DNA of 64,000 bases from Sweltsa coloradensis (lineage: Eukaryota > Arthropoda > Insecta > Plecoptera > Chloroperlidae), in the NCBI GenBank assembly GCA_024449915.1, contig JAMZAV010002003.1:51899-115898 (forward strand). Direction: 5' to 3'. Both the position numbers and the translations under genes were made by a program. Shown in pieces: positions 23,801-30,826 of this stretch (positions are counted from its first letter, which is position 1; each line of letters begins with the position of its first letter). Under the pieces are notes generated by a model. The model saw nothing but the letters and a program-made list of their open reading frames with translations, did no database searches and was not told the DNA's origin.

Positions 23801-25246
23801 GCATGTCTTTGGGCCACTAGATATTTTTGTTAATTTCATAGCAATTAAATCGACTTTGATTAAATTATTATATTTTTGGATGAGCGTAGCGAACATAGCG
23901 AAAACTTCAATTTCACTGACCCCTCAAAAAATTTAGCTCCAATGTTTTTTTTCTGTCTGTTTGTTTGCACGATTCCGGGCAAACGGCATTTGCGATCTTG
24001 ATGAAATTTTGAGGGGACCTTCGAAATCTCTGAACTTAGACGTGCCAGGTTTTTGGGTACAATTGAAGAAATATTTCTCATGAATATCGTACTTATACGA
24101 TTTTTCTCGATTTTTAGTACGATATTTTTGTGACATTTGGGCCGATTCTGACCAAACGGGTGGGGCTACAACGTTCATATTTCACATGGACATTAAGGTT
24201 ATAGTGATATATTGCTTTTTGAAAGAAAAAAATTAAAACATTATCCAGAAACCATATTAATAAAGGTTTTTAAATTAAGTTTTTTGAGGTATTTAATAAC
24301 AATTAACAAGTAACAATAGAATGTTGACAACAATCACCTACAATGCGTTCAAAAAGCACTTGATAAGTAAAGAGATCCCACGCAAACTAACAACCTACAA
24401 AAAAGCTCATCCATCAACACGACGGGACTTAAGCGTTTTCCTAGTAACAAATAATTTTGCAATGGAACTTGAAAAAGTAATGAGATCCCACACATAACAA
24501 AAACTTGTAAAAATACAGCCAAACCTTACATAATCATAAGAAATGAGATCTTAAAAAGGGCCAAGCTCATCTAACCTTCCACATTAGCGCATTCTTAATA
24601 TAAACAAGTGTTCCGTAACAACATCCTAGAAAACCTTGGCTAAATTGAATTTGCATGACCATTACGTTTAAATTATTTAGAAAAAAGAATTATGATGAAC
24701 TGTTACGTTTAAATAAATAATTACAAATTCTATTTTACCAAGCTTTTCAAGGATGTTGTTAAGGGACACTGTACGTTTATGAATTAAGAATGAGCAGATG
24801 TGGAAGGGTAGATGAGCTTGGCCCTATTTTAGATTTTATTTCTTTTGATTGTGTAAGGTTTGGCTGGATTTTTACAAGTTTTTGTTATGTGTGGGTACAT
24901 GTTTCAAAAATGTAAACCCTTATTTTGTTTTATATTCTGCAGTACATTTATAAATATTGTCATGAATTACAAAGTTTGGTTGATATTTCGACTTTTCTTA
25001 CCCATTCTGTTGATGATTTGGTTGTGATTCATACGCAACCTTCTCCGGCAGTACATCCAAAGATTCATCAGGATCTTTAAAAACTGTTTTCACTTTTAAT
25101 TTCGTTTCTAAATTTGACATTGGTTTTGATTCTGCGTTGGACACTGGCTTGAATTCCTGATCGTTTCTTCCACCATTAAAAATCAACGTTATAAAACAAA
25201 TTAATACAATAGCCATGATTGCAAAAGTGGATATTCTGAAGTTCAT
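8633..25246 (-). CDS. GXYLT: Glucoside xylosyltransferase-like gene (six exons)
   Basis: Six minus-strand exons join in phase: 25246-25002, 18318-18032, 16945-16753, 15376-15227, 11403-11228 and 8839-8633. The product of about 418 residues is a type II membrane protein with one N-terminal hydrophobic segment (about residues 6-24). A GT8-like glycosyltransferase fold follows: VIVVVTCGG at its start, VKCASQRLYFP, the DXD metal site FIDADTLF (about 190-192), LNAGVMLMNMTRMR and HAGDQDLIN. In the GXYLT/Shams family this enzyme adds xylose to O-glucose on Notch EGF repeats in the Golgi. Exon 2 has one extra base near 18188 that breaks the frame, and exons 2 and 4 have partial tandem copies. It is either a real gene with assembly errors or a recent pseudogene; the intact remaining exons favour a gene. 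Human relatives are about 440 residues long. Confidence 0.88.
8986..9402 (-). mobile_element. tRNA-derived SINE, copy S1
   Basis: This is an antisense, nearly full-length copy. The 3' end (agtctacctactcagtcag) lies at the low coordinate. The tRNA-like head, with the B-box complement tcgaaccctggacct, lies near 9340. It shares gttgctaggacggctccaaa in complement with the copies at 28065 and 56280. Confidence 0.75.
9655..9880 (+). mobile_element. tRNA-derived SINE, copy S2 (3' half)
   Basis: It starts inside the SINE body (gattctggcgttgatccgcg) and runs to the common end gactgagtgggtagactcta-like sequence followed by (ATTT)n. The tRNA head is missing. Confidence 0.75.
10416..11046 (+). mobile_element. 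HINE-like element, family B, copy B1
   Basis: The 5' end is TTGGATGAGCG followed by a (TAGCGAGCG)n-like short array, then the family B text gattccatttcactacactg. Near the 3' end CGCTCATCCAA is the inverted match of TTGGATGAGCG (11 bp). The end is a potential hairpin AACGC...GCGTT followed by TTCCTAG. T flanks both sides, with no target duplication. Non-coding. Confidence 0.85.
11228..11403 (-). CDS. GXYLT: GXYLT exon 5
   Basis: A CCCCAG acceptor and GTGAGT donor bound the exon, with entry phase 1 and exit phase 0. It encodes YNFRPHKTYCDGTLGVREAA and AAVLHGTAGQFYGG. These match the conserved nyRpd.c...c..a...G..vlHGnrg block of the family. Confidence 0.88.
11404..12104. other. GXYLT intron, nothing recognised
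   Basis: AT-rich intronic sequence without a recognised repeat. The run gacctagacctagacttaga near 11990 is a short imperfect tandem. Confidence 0.3.
12105..12445. repeat. GC-rich inverted-repeat arm, left (repeat I)
   Basis: Its reverse complement matches 12866-13225: gctctgctaatcg, gagctctagcaatcgtcgtc, cccgtggctggttctgaac and gctagagtggagcattatga-like words occur in mirrored order. The arms are unusually GC-rich for this window and bracket a Penelope reverse-transcriptase fragment. Confidence 0.7.
12560..12860 (+). pseudogene. Penelope-like reverse transcriptase fragment
   Basis: The frame from about 12570 reads SPLSPEIAKLFMVDFEKKAL, then the RT active site WIRYVDDIYAIWPYG and LHPNIQFTMEVE, which is the Penelope-like RT signature. 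It ends at a TAG just after LPF. The upstream RT is missing and the downstream is cut by the GC-rich repeat arm. The C-terminal part resumes at about 13230, so both belong to one decayed element. Confidence 0.82.
12866..13225. repeat. GC-rich inverted-repeat arm, right (repeat I)
   Basis: This is the mirror copy of 12105-12445, containing a poly-G run near 12909-12922. It interrupts the Penelope reading frame between the RT part and the segment reading GILGHTVYKKQNHTNRYLN. Its outer sequence (gtcaacc...gttaggt...actctagcct) also recurs at 16085-16135. Confidence 0.7.
13226..13964 (+). pseudogene. Penelope-like element C-terminal region (decayed)
   Basis: The reading frames give the post-RT thumb region (VYKKQNHTNRYLNAASHH, then NTLVTHSRNLTDASNSKKEF and IPYVKGTTDSLGRILNRKNI). 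A GIY-YIG-adjacent end follows (ALAQHAKALSHVIDLENTRA, IIRESVEIEKRSNN, LPRAWNPIL). The core GIY-YIG block between NAKDSNQ and ALAQHAKA is deleted, so it would lack endonuclease activity. One frameshift lies at the start, near 13335. It is continuous with the RT fragment at 12560. Confidence 0.8.
13965..14270 (+). mobile_element. Penelope-like 3' tail with hammerhead-like motif
   Basis: After the stop at 13964 the tail contains gtatataagg, then ccctgataat, the perfect stem GTCTGA/TCAGAC and GAAACGTCGG at 14182-14218. Penelope-like elements are known to carry hammerhead ribozymes with CUGANGA ... GAAA. Here the first core block reads CTGATAA, so a key G is replaced by A and cleavage is doubtful. 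Confidence 0.55.
14650..15000 (+). repeat. Repeat H, single-arm copy
   Basis: It shares ggctattgtaccacctctgg, gaagaaacatg, gggcgggacataacctcac-like words and aatcggttttctggacatag with the fold-back copy at 15444-16100. Non-coding. Confidence 0.65.
15124..15211 (-). repeat. Tandem copy of GXYLT exon 4 3' part and donor
   Basis: This 88-bp unit repeats 15212-15299 with one difference seen. It duplicates the codons for HEYKHLLHAGDQDLINIYLA-like sequence together with the GTGAGT donor. There is no room for a working intron between the copies. It is either a recent tandem duplication or an assembly artefact. Confidence 0.85.
15227..15376 (-). CDS. GXYLT: GXYLT exon 4
   Basis: The exon lies between an AG acceptor before GTTTGAATGC and the nearer GTGAGT donor. 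It encodes LNAGVMLMNMTRMRQHLW and HAGDQDLINIYLAFNPG, the conserved acceptor-side block and HxGDQD motif of the GT8 family. Entry and exit phases (1 and 1) fit exons 3 and 5. Confidence 0.88.
15444..16100. mobile_element. Repeat H fold-back (MITE-like)
   Basis: The arms of about 320 bp are mirrored around 15770. The element starts AGGCTATTGTA and ends TACAATAGCCT, an 11-bp terminal inverted repeat. Internal words such as aaccgattttc and gacaagatgtgctggctaca are inverted between the arms. It is non-coding and could form a long hairpin. Confidence 0.75.
16101..16752. other. GXYLT intron, nothing further recognised
   Basis: Apart from the short repeat-I-like string at 16085-16135, no feature was recognised in this intronic stretch. 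Confidence 0.3.
16753..16945 (-). CDS. GXYLT: GXYLT exon 3 with DXD motif
   Basis: A TTTCAG acceptor and GTGAGT donor bound the exon (entry phase 0, exit phase 1). It encodes SILRNIDSVLFIDADTLFSR, where DAD is the metal- and UDP-sugar-binding DXD motif. PLEEIWQLFGKMN and YGGYYEVMAKYPFFKPGG follow. It is the catalytic core exon. Confidence 0.9.
17060..17560 (+). repeat. Repeat D copy with (TTTTC)n tract
   Basis: The order is a lead-in (cagattcgtttgagtgggat), a long (TTTTC)n pyrimidine tract at about 17217-17320, an AT-rich segment with aatgcattgttgttgtaatg, and the tail aatttgtaaatcag...ctgaataggatagacg. The same order occurs at 60420-62352. It resembles a LINE 3' region but has no coding evidence. 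Confidence 0.6.
17217..17320. repeat. (TTTTC)n microsatellite
   Basis: About 20 uninterrupted TTTTC units form one strand-asymmetric pyrimidine tract within an intron of the GXYLT gene. Confidence 0.95.
17879..17994 (-). repeat. Diverged tandem copy of GXYLT exon 2 3' part
   Basis: This 116-bp unit repeats the end of exon 2 and its donor. The last part (LVVKCASQRLYFP then GTGAGT) is essentially identical. The part before it reads EDATEWQT where the main exon reads EDANEWKG. It has no convincing acceptor of its own. The uneven divergence suggests origin from, or conversion with, a paralogue. Confidence 0.8.
18032..18318 (-). CDS. GXYLT: GXYLT exon 2 (contains a frameshift)
   Basis: A TTTCAG acceptor joins exon 1 in phase 2, and the donor is GTGAGT. 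It encodes REMVIVVVTCGGRIVETYNA and IKSAIVFSNSPLRILVFLEE. After a one-base shift near 18188 it continues QFQDKLEDWRTRTKKGFAFE, ITYPETEDANEW and VKCASQRLYFP. The second frame matches the family and exits in phase 0 as exon 3 requires, so the extra base is an error or a lesion. Confidence 0.85.
18319..18684. other. GXYLT intron, nothing recognised
   Basis: AT-rich sequence without recognised features. Confidence 0.3.
18685..19157 (+). repeat. Composite repeat L, unit 1 (5' part)
   Basis: The head gtgcccgttaggacgccgca and the text ggtgatttcgaggtgtcacc recur at 27468. The following segment (gaccaaacgggtgtggctac) is related to the internal unit of the HINE family A. The LINE at 19158 interrupts this unit, which resumes at 22963. 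Confidence 0.7.
19728..21365 (-). pseudogene. LINE reverse transcriptase region
   Basis: The main open frame (21238 down to about 20130) contains RT motifs from LKPGKSSGSDKMP to YADDAKIFLSI and the thumb KDLGIHISSDLSYNKHYE. A frameshift near 20130 moves the end (NMPPLVDRRTTSDLVFLHKI and LISFNVPVRRSRNTKLFYSP) into another frame that stops at 19728. It would polymerise cDNA at the nicked target if intact. Confidence 0.87.
21367..22837 (-). pseudogene. LINE endonuclease region with 2A-like motif
   Basis: The frame from 22837 reads LLLLSGDISVNPGPP (22616-22657) just before the endonuclease, then NARSIAGSKLNDFN, VICVTETWLSNKL, GGGAMIAVNSKL, GDFNLPDIEW and the final DH motif. A frameshift near 21880 passes to the frame NRKMFNWAKANLTDLRERL, which runs on to 21367. 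DISVNPGP resembles the 2A translational-skipping consensus, with E replaced by S. An upstream overlapping frame from 22943 (MAKMAPSPPTRVF..., with a hydrophobic stretch) may be the original N-terminus. Confidence 0.83.
22963..23137 (+). repeat. Composite repeat L, unit 1 resumed after LINE
   Basis: The text gacaataatcgcctacattg onward is the continuation of 18960-19157 as judged from the uninterrupted unit at 23750-23875. Confidence 0.7.
23138..23527. repeat. Fold-back repeat K, copy 1
   Basis: The arms are inverted around about 23330: acaaaaacttgtaaaattac mirrors the closing tttttacaagtttttgt, and agggccaagctcatctaccc mirrors gggtacatgagcttggccct. Copies lie at 24507-24890 and 28475-28830. 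Confidence 0.8.
23540..23875 (+). repeat. Composite repeat L, unit 2
   Basis: Tandem copy of 18950-19157 plus 22963-23070 without the LINE. It starts near ccactggctacttctatctt and leads into the HINE insertion at 23876. Confidence 0.7.
23876..24444 (+). mobile_element. HINE-like element, family A, copy A3
   Basis: The ends are TTGGATGAGCGTAGCGAAC and GCGTTTTCCTAG. It interrupts repeat L/K exactly at tatattt|taacaaataattttgc; the uninterrupted text is present at 23068-23090. It shows T on both sides and no target duplication. The 3' subterminal block reads GCTCATCCATCAACACGACG. Non-coding. Confidence 0.88.
24445..24890. repeat. Fold-back repeat K, copy 2
   Basis: The host sequence resumes with aacaaataattttgcaatgg, then the mirrored arms (agggccaagctcatctaacc and gggtagatgagcttggccct) follow. 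Same structure as 23138-23527. Confidence 0.78.
25002..25246 (-). CDS. GXYLT: GXYLT exon 1 (signal anchor)
   Basis: ATG at 25246 begins MNFRISTFAIMAIVLICFI, a single hydrophobic anchor as in type II Golgi enzymes. A charged stem of about 55 residues ending NHQQNG follows. The donor GTAAGA follows in phase 2, exactly matching exon 2. The stem is not conserved in the family, so the exon assignment rests on topology, phase and order. Confidence 0.75.
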
Positions 25247-25249
25247 TTT

Positions 25250-25606
25250 CTATCTGGAAAAGATGACGACTCCAAAGAAGAATAATGTTGGCACTCAGAA
25301 TGATGACAATCGTCTGCCTAGTCTTTATTTCCTTCACGGGCATTAATAGACCTCGCACCACATCATATCTTACAGTGAATTATAGCAATAATGGGCCTAC
25401 AAAATTAAAATCAATTTTTTAGAAGGTGTTATGTCAAGAACGAGTAATTAACTTTCTATTATGTATATCCATGCATATTAATTGAACATTAATATACAGA
25501 GCAATGTTGTTTTTACTCACTGGAGGTTTCTTGGGTCAGACTAATGCCATTTGAATAACACAAAATTAATAACATATTACTCAGGAAATTGGTTGCCTGA
25601 CCTTAG
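25250..25606. other. Presumed GXYLT 5' region, no promoter motif recognised
   Basis: This is the sequence upstream of the GXYLT start on the minus strand. It could hold 5' UTR or promoter, but no clear TATA or initiator was identified. Confidence 0.25.
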
Positions 25607-25665
25607 TTAAACAAGGGAGCGTAGCGACTGAGTGTCTCCATTCAACTCAAACGGCGCTTCCGTGA

Positions 25666-25705
<40 letters not shown>

Positions 25706-26000
25706 ATCGAAAATAAGCCGAATCGCTGAACAGATTGCGCTGAAATTTTAAACAGACATCCGTTAAGAGTTTACTGAGAACTGCTAACAAAATCAGCTAG
25801 ATTCATTGCGATTTAAACCTAAAATAAATAATATATTGAAAAAAAGGCTGCCAATGTGAAGGAATTATTTTAACGACAATGGTTTTGTTTTTGAAAAAAA
25901 TACTTTTTGTTTGATATTTTTCAGGCTGTGAAAATAACAAGCAGTGCCCAACCATGGTTTATCGAATCTTTTCGGTCGACTATTGTCACTAGTAACTAGA
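25607..26000 (+). mobile_element. HINE-like element, family D, 5' fragment
   Basis: The start gggagcgtagcgactgag, the (GT)n block and gctgaaattttaaacagaca with attttaacgacaatggtttt match 28837-29170. No 3' terminus with CTAG was found, so it is a fragment or old copy. 26000-26380 holds nothing recognised. Confidence 0.55.
25668..25703. repeat. (GT)n microsatellite
   Basis: An uninterrupted GT array of about 36 bases inside the family D fragment. Confidence 0.9.
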
Positions 26001-26381
26001 AGTCTAGAACCCCCAGGTGATGTTGTGTTTTACACACTTATTTAATTCTCCTTATCGTGGTCTCACACCTATATTTAGGTGTTAGACCACCATTTAACCT
26101 GATCATCTACCATGATGTTTTTAGGAATATACACTACTCAAAATAAAACAAAGATTACGATATTTCAAAGGTTAATCAACCTCCTTCATCAGGTTTTTAA
26201 TGACAGTTGAAACAAGACAACAGAATGGGCTTTATAACAAACAAACAATGCCAACTAAACAAAACAAATTACACCAATCCACCAAAGAATCATAATAAAC
26301 GTGGTTGTAGTTGTTATTAAAAGCAGCAAAAGAAATTATAAAATTCACAAAACAAACAAGAAGAAGAAACATTATGGCTTA

Positions 26382-27130
26382 TTGGATGAGTGAAGCGAAG
26401 ACTTCAATTTCACTGACCCCCCAAAAAATTTAGCTCGTTTTTTTTTTTTTTTTATGTTTGTCTGTTTGTTCGCTCTCTACCGGGAAAACGGCATATGCGA
26501 TCTTGATGAAAATTTGACAGGACCTTTGAAATCTCTGAACTTAGACTTGCCACGTTTTTGGGTACAATCGAAGAAATATTTCTCATGAATATCGTACTTT
26601 AACGATTTTTTTCGATTTTTTGTGCGATATTTTCGTGCCATTTGGGCCAATTCTGACCAAACGGATGGGGCAACAACGTTCATATTATACATGGACATTA
26701 AGGTTATGGTGATGTAGTACATTATTAAAGAAAAAGTTGAAAAAGTAAGCCAGAATCTATAGAAATAAAGCTTTTCATATACGTTTTTGATTTTTTGTGC
26801 GATATTTTCGTGCCATTTGTGCCAATTCTGAACAAACGGGTGGGGCTACAACGTTCATATTATACATGGACATTCAGGTTATGGTGATGTAATACCTTTT
26901 GAAAGAAAAAGTTGAAAAAGTTAGCCAGATTCTATAGAAATAAAGCTTTTAATATAAGTTTTTTACGGTAAATAATCCCAATTGACAAGAAACAATAGAA
27001 ACTTTACAACAATCACCTACAATGCGTAGGCAGCAAAACAAAGCACTTTCAAAAGTAAAGTTATCCCACGCAAACTAAAAACTTTAAAAAGCTCATCCAC
27101 CAACGCGGCGGGACTTTAGCGTTTTCCTAG
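26382..27130 (+). mobile_element. HINE-like element, family A, copy A4
   Basis: It begins TTGGATGAGTGAAGCGAAG and ends AACGCGGCGGGACTTTAGCG then TTTTCCTAG. The internal unit (gattttttgtgcgatatttt through ataaagctttt) is present twice in tandem, near 26600 and 26785. T flanks both ends. Non-coding. 27131-27460 holds nothing recognised. Confidence 0.87.
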
Positions 27131-27462
27131 TCAGTTACCAAAACTTTCCAAATTCCAGGAAAATCAATGCTAGGTGCACTTGTTACATTATTTCTAATAG
27201 ACATCAATGCAGCCTCTTTAAGTTAACGATTTAAAAAAAAATGTTTCACCATTGTTATAACTGATGATGGAGTTGTACTATTTATTACTCCATGATCTGA
27301 TATCGTAGGAATTAAGGTAAATAATATATGATGTTAATTCATTTGACAGTAGTAATCTTTGTAACGGAACCTTTTTTTTTGCAACAACCACCTTCCTCTC
27401 GGTTAACAAGTGAAGAATTCAGGTTAATACTCTGGTAAATATATCGTAAAACAGTACCTGGC

Positions 27463-28064
27463 TATCTAGGTGCCAGTTAGGGCGCCGCAGCCAAGCCGCG
27501 GTGCGCTACACACTCACGCACCTTATACAGCAAAGCAGAATTGGGGTGATTTCGAGGTGTCACCCAGCCGTCAGAAACGTAATGTGAACTTGAACGACAA
27601 CACGTGCCAAATTTAATTGGTGTACGTTCATTCCTTCTGGTTGAAAAAGAATGTTGAAACGCACTCAAATACTGGCTCCTGGCTACATACTAATTCATCA
27701 ATTTCAATTGGCCAGCAATTCTGACCAAGCGGATGGGGCTACAACGCTCATATTTGACGTGGACATTCATTAAGGTAGTAGTGACGCAGTGCTTATTGAA
27801 AGAAAATGTGAAAAAGTTAGCTGAAAGTATCAAAATAAAGATTTTAATATAAGCCCTATACAGGCATACAATCAACAAGTAATATTTACTTGATATTGAT
27901 TACCTACAATGTGAACAAAAAACAAGTCCTTGGAACACTAAATATCTTACACTTTATTGTTAATTGATATTACCATAGCATTTAAATCGACTTTGATAAA
28001 AATGATTAGATTTTAACAAACAATTTTGCAGTGGAACTTGAAAAGTAATGAGATGCCACACATT
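27463..28064 (+). repeat. Composite repeat L, second locus
   Basis: It starts ctaggtgccagttagggcgc and follows the same order as 18685-19157 plus 22963-23130, here uninterrupted by the LINE. It runs into a SINE at 28065 and then fold-back K at 28475. Confidence 0.75.
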
Positions 28065-28465
28065 GTGTGGCTCGTTGGTCTTGTGGTTAGCGTCTCTGCT
28101 TCAAATGCAGAAGGTCCAGGGTTCTATTCCCACTATAGGCAGAGCTTGGCTTAGAAGTTTGTAAACGGTGACATTGGAGCCGTTCTAGCAACGAGGCACA
28201 TAATAAATTCAAAGCTGTTCTGAATCGATCTTATTGATTCTGGCGTTGTTCCGCGGGTGTTCGCAATGTCCATACCACTGATTGCTATATTTCCTACTAA
28301 AAAATATCTGTTGGTGTCGGTTATCGCTCACTCGTCGATTGCGTCGGGGCCTACAGAGTTGGCTGGGTCGCTTTGGTTAAATATCCCTCACTAAAAATCA
28401 GTTATATGACTGAATGGGTAGATAATAAATACGAATTTATTATTTATTTATCTATTATTTATTTA
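28065..28465 (+). mobile_element. tRNA-derived SINE, copy S3 (full length)
   Basis: The head reads GGCTCGTTGGTCTTGTGGTT (A-box-like) and, later, GGTCCAGGGTTCTATTCCC (B-box-like). The anticodon arm pairs TCTGC with GCAGA around a 7-base loop with CAA in the anticodon position. The body and the end (gactgaatgggtagataata) precede (ATTT)n. It is inserted in repeat K between cacacat and aaccaaaac, matching aacaaaaac in the empty copies. Confidence 0.85.
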
Positions 28466-28474
28466 TTTATAACC

Positions 28475-28830
28475 AAAACATGTAAAAATTCAGCCAAACC
28501 ATACACATATCAAAAGCAATAAAGATCTAAAAGAAGTTCCAAGCTTATGTACTATTCTACATTTTCACACTCTCAATACATAAATTCACTTTTTCCCGTG
28601 ACCACATCCTTGCAAAGCTTGGCAAAATAAATTTGCAATTAATTTTATATTTTAGACAAAAGTTGGAAATAAAATTTTGCTACACTTTGCAAGGATGCAG
28701 TCACGGGGCAAAATGAATTTATATATTTAGATTGTGAAAATGTTGGAGGGTTCATAAGTTTGGCACTTCTTTAAGATCTCATTGCTTTTGATTGTGTAAG
28801 GTTTATGTGTATCTTTACAAGTTTACATTT
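28475..28830. repeat. Fold-back repeat K, copy 3
   Basis: The arms (aaaaattcagccaaaccata and gtaaggtttatgtgtatctt) are mirrored around about 28650. This copy is more diverged than the two at 23.1 and 24.5 kb. Confidence 0.72.
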
Positions 28831-28836
28831 TACTTG

Positions 28837-30826
28837 TTAGACGAGTGAGCGCAGCGAACGTAGTCTACAACGCTACTCGATCGGGCCTTGGTCGTGATTA
28901 ATTCTGTGTGTTAAATGTATGTTAAATGTCTGTCTGTCCAGTCCCATACGGCCGAACGGCTAAATAGACTGAGCTGAAATTTTAAACAGACATCCGTGAC
29001 CAGGTAACTGAGAACTGCTAACAAAATGAGCACAATCTGTTGCGATTTAAACCTGCAAGAAATAAAAAACTGAAAAATACGTCGAAATGTATCGGAATTA
29101 TTTTAACGACAATGGTTTTCATTTTGAAATAATATATTTTGTTTGTTATTAACCTGGCTGTGAAATGCCGTGTCCAAGGTTAATCGAATGTTGGACGTCA
29201 AGGTACCCCCAAATTCCGCTCGTAGATTGAGTAAACCTTGCAATATTTTCACGTATTTCGTACTGGCTATGTTTTCCATAGTATTGTCACAGATGATGGA
29301 CTTCACTGCGTTATATACATTTCAAAACATGTTAAATAATTTAAAAAATACAATCCAGTAATAACAAAATCTTTCCCGACTATTGAACCCACGTCTCCCA
29401 CATTGCGGCTATAAGGGCGCTTTAGCCAACTCGACTAGGGAAACGCCAAGGTCGTTGTTAGACGAGTGAGAGAGTCATGTGTTGAGTACGCGGGAACATT
29501 TGCATTTAAGTTTGATTATAATATTCGTATAAATAATAGGGTATTTAAGTTTTGGTCATAGTTTAGGCCATAATGCCTTTGAGTATAGAACCTTTGCTCC
29601 ACTGTAGCCTATAGACCGTTAGGTGACTCTTAATCCCCCCTCCCCCCCCCCCTCGAACTAATGCTACCATATGTTTTTCTTAAAGGAAATTAATCGTTCT
29701 TTCCATTTCTGCCTGTTTGCCAATTGGCAGCTGGGGCGTTTAGACGGTAGGGTGTCCAAAGTCACATATGCAAATATATGTTAAAATATTTTTTCTAATG
29801 CAAATTAATCTTCATTTTATAATTTGATTGCAAGACCTAACATCATACATGATGTCAAAACATAATACACCTACTGATTTGCTATATGTACACACAGGGT
29901 TGTCCAAAAAGTCACAAAATAGTATGAAACTTGTGGCGGCCATTCTTTCATCTGTACGTATATAACCCCCTCGAACTTATAACAGTGTGTGTTTTCTCAC
30001 AGTTGAAACTATGTTCTTCTCATGCATGCATGTTTGTCAGTTAACATCTGAGGCGTTTAGACGGTAGGGGTGTCCAATGTCTCATAAGCAAACATATGTT
30101 CATATATTTTTCCTAGGTAAAGTTTCAAAAATTTGGACAACCCTGATAGAAATTATAATTCTTTGCTAGGCCCACATACAATACGTATTCTTAGACAGGT
30201 TTACTGATTTTAGTAACATTAACACATTTTTAGCACTTAAAAAAAAGTTGTATATTAGCAATAATATAAAACCCAGCATTTTGGACAGCCCTTGAATTGT
30301 TTTTGCATAATTTAGTTTAAAATTCAGTGTTTTTTCATTTTATGTATAAAATAAAGCTTTAATGCGGATTATATGTCCAATCTTTAATGTTAAAGTGTAT
30401 AAAACAGTAAAATCGATTATTATTAATTTTGGGCACCCCTTTACAAAAAGTGAAATCGCTTTTGTTTTAAAAAATCAAAAATAATGTGTTAAATGATAAT
30501 TAAAAATAATCTTGGAATTTTATCAAAAACTTTGACCGTTATAGCAGGTCAAAGTTTCGCAACTTTCGACTTTGGACACCCCTGGAGGTCAAACGCCCCA
30601 GCTGCCAAGTGGCAAACAGGTGGATTATTAATCGTGATTTGTTTCTGAACAAAACTGCTAAAGTGAAAATTAGTTCGATTGGGGGGAGGGTCGCTTTCTG
30701 AGCACCTAATGGTCTACCATGATAGGCTAGGGATGCCTATAAGGTAGGGGGAAGAAAAGGAATGTTACCGGGTACTCAACACATGGCTCACTCACTCGTC
30801 TAACAACGACTTTGGCGTTTCCCTAG
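28837..30826 (+). mobile_element. HINE-like element, family D, full copy
   Basis: The 5' end TTAGACGAGTGAGCGCAGCG and the 3' block CTCACTCGTCTAACAACGAC give a 13-bp subterminal inverted repeat. The end is hairpin AACG...CGTT then TTCCCTAG followed by T. Inside, at 29437, lies an inverted 3' terminus (CTAGGGAAACGCCAAGGTCG). The stretch 29437-30826 is therefore an imperfect fold-back with 3' termini at both outer ends. Non-coding. Confidence 0.78.

Noticed and set aside
28065..28140. A possible functional tRNA-Leu-like gene
   Set aside because: It is the head of an eight-copy SINE; copies differ in the anticodon and the acceptor stem does not close.
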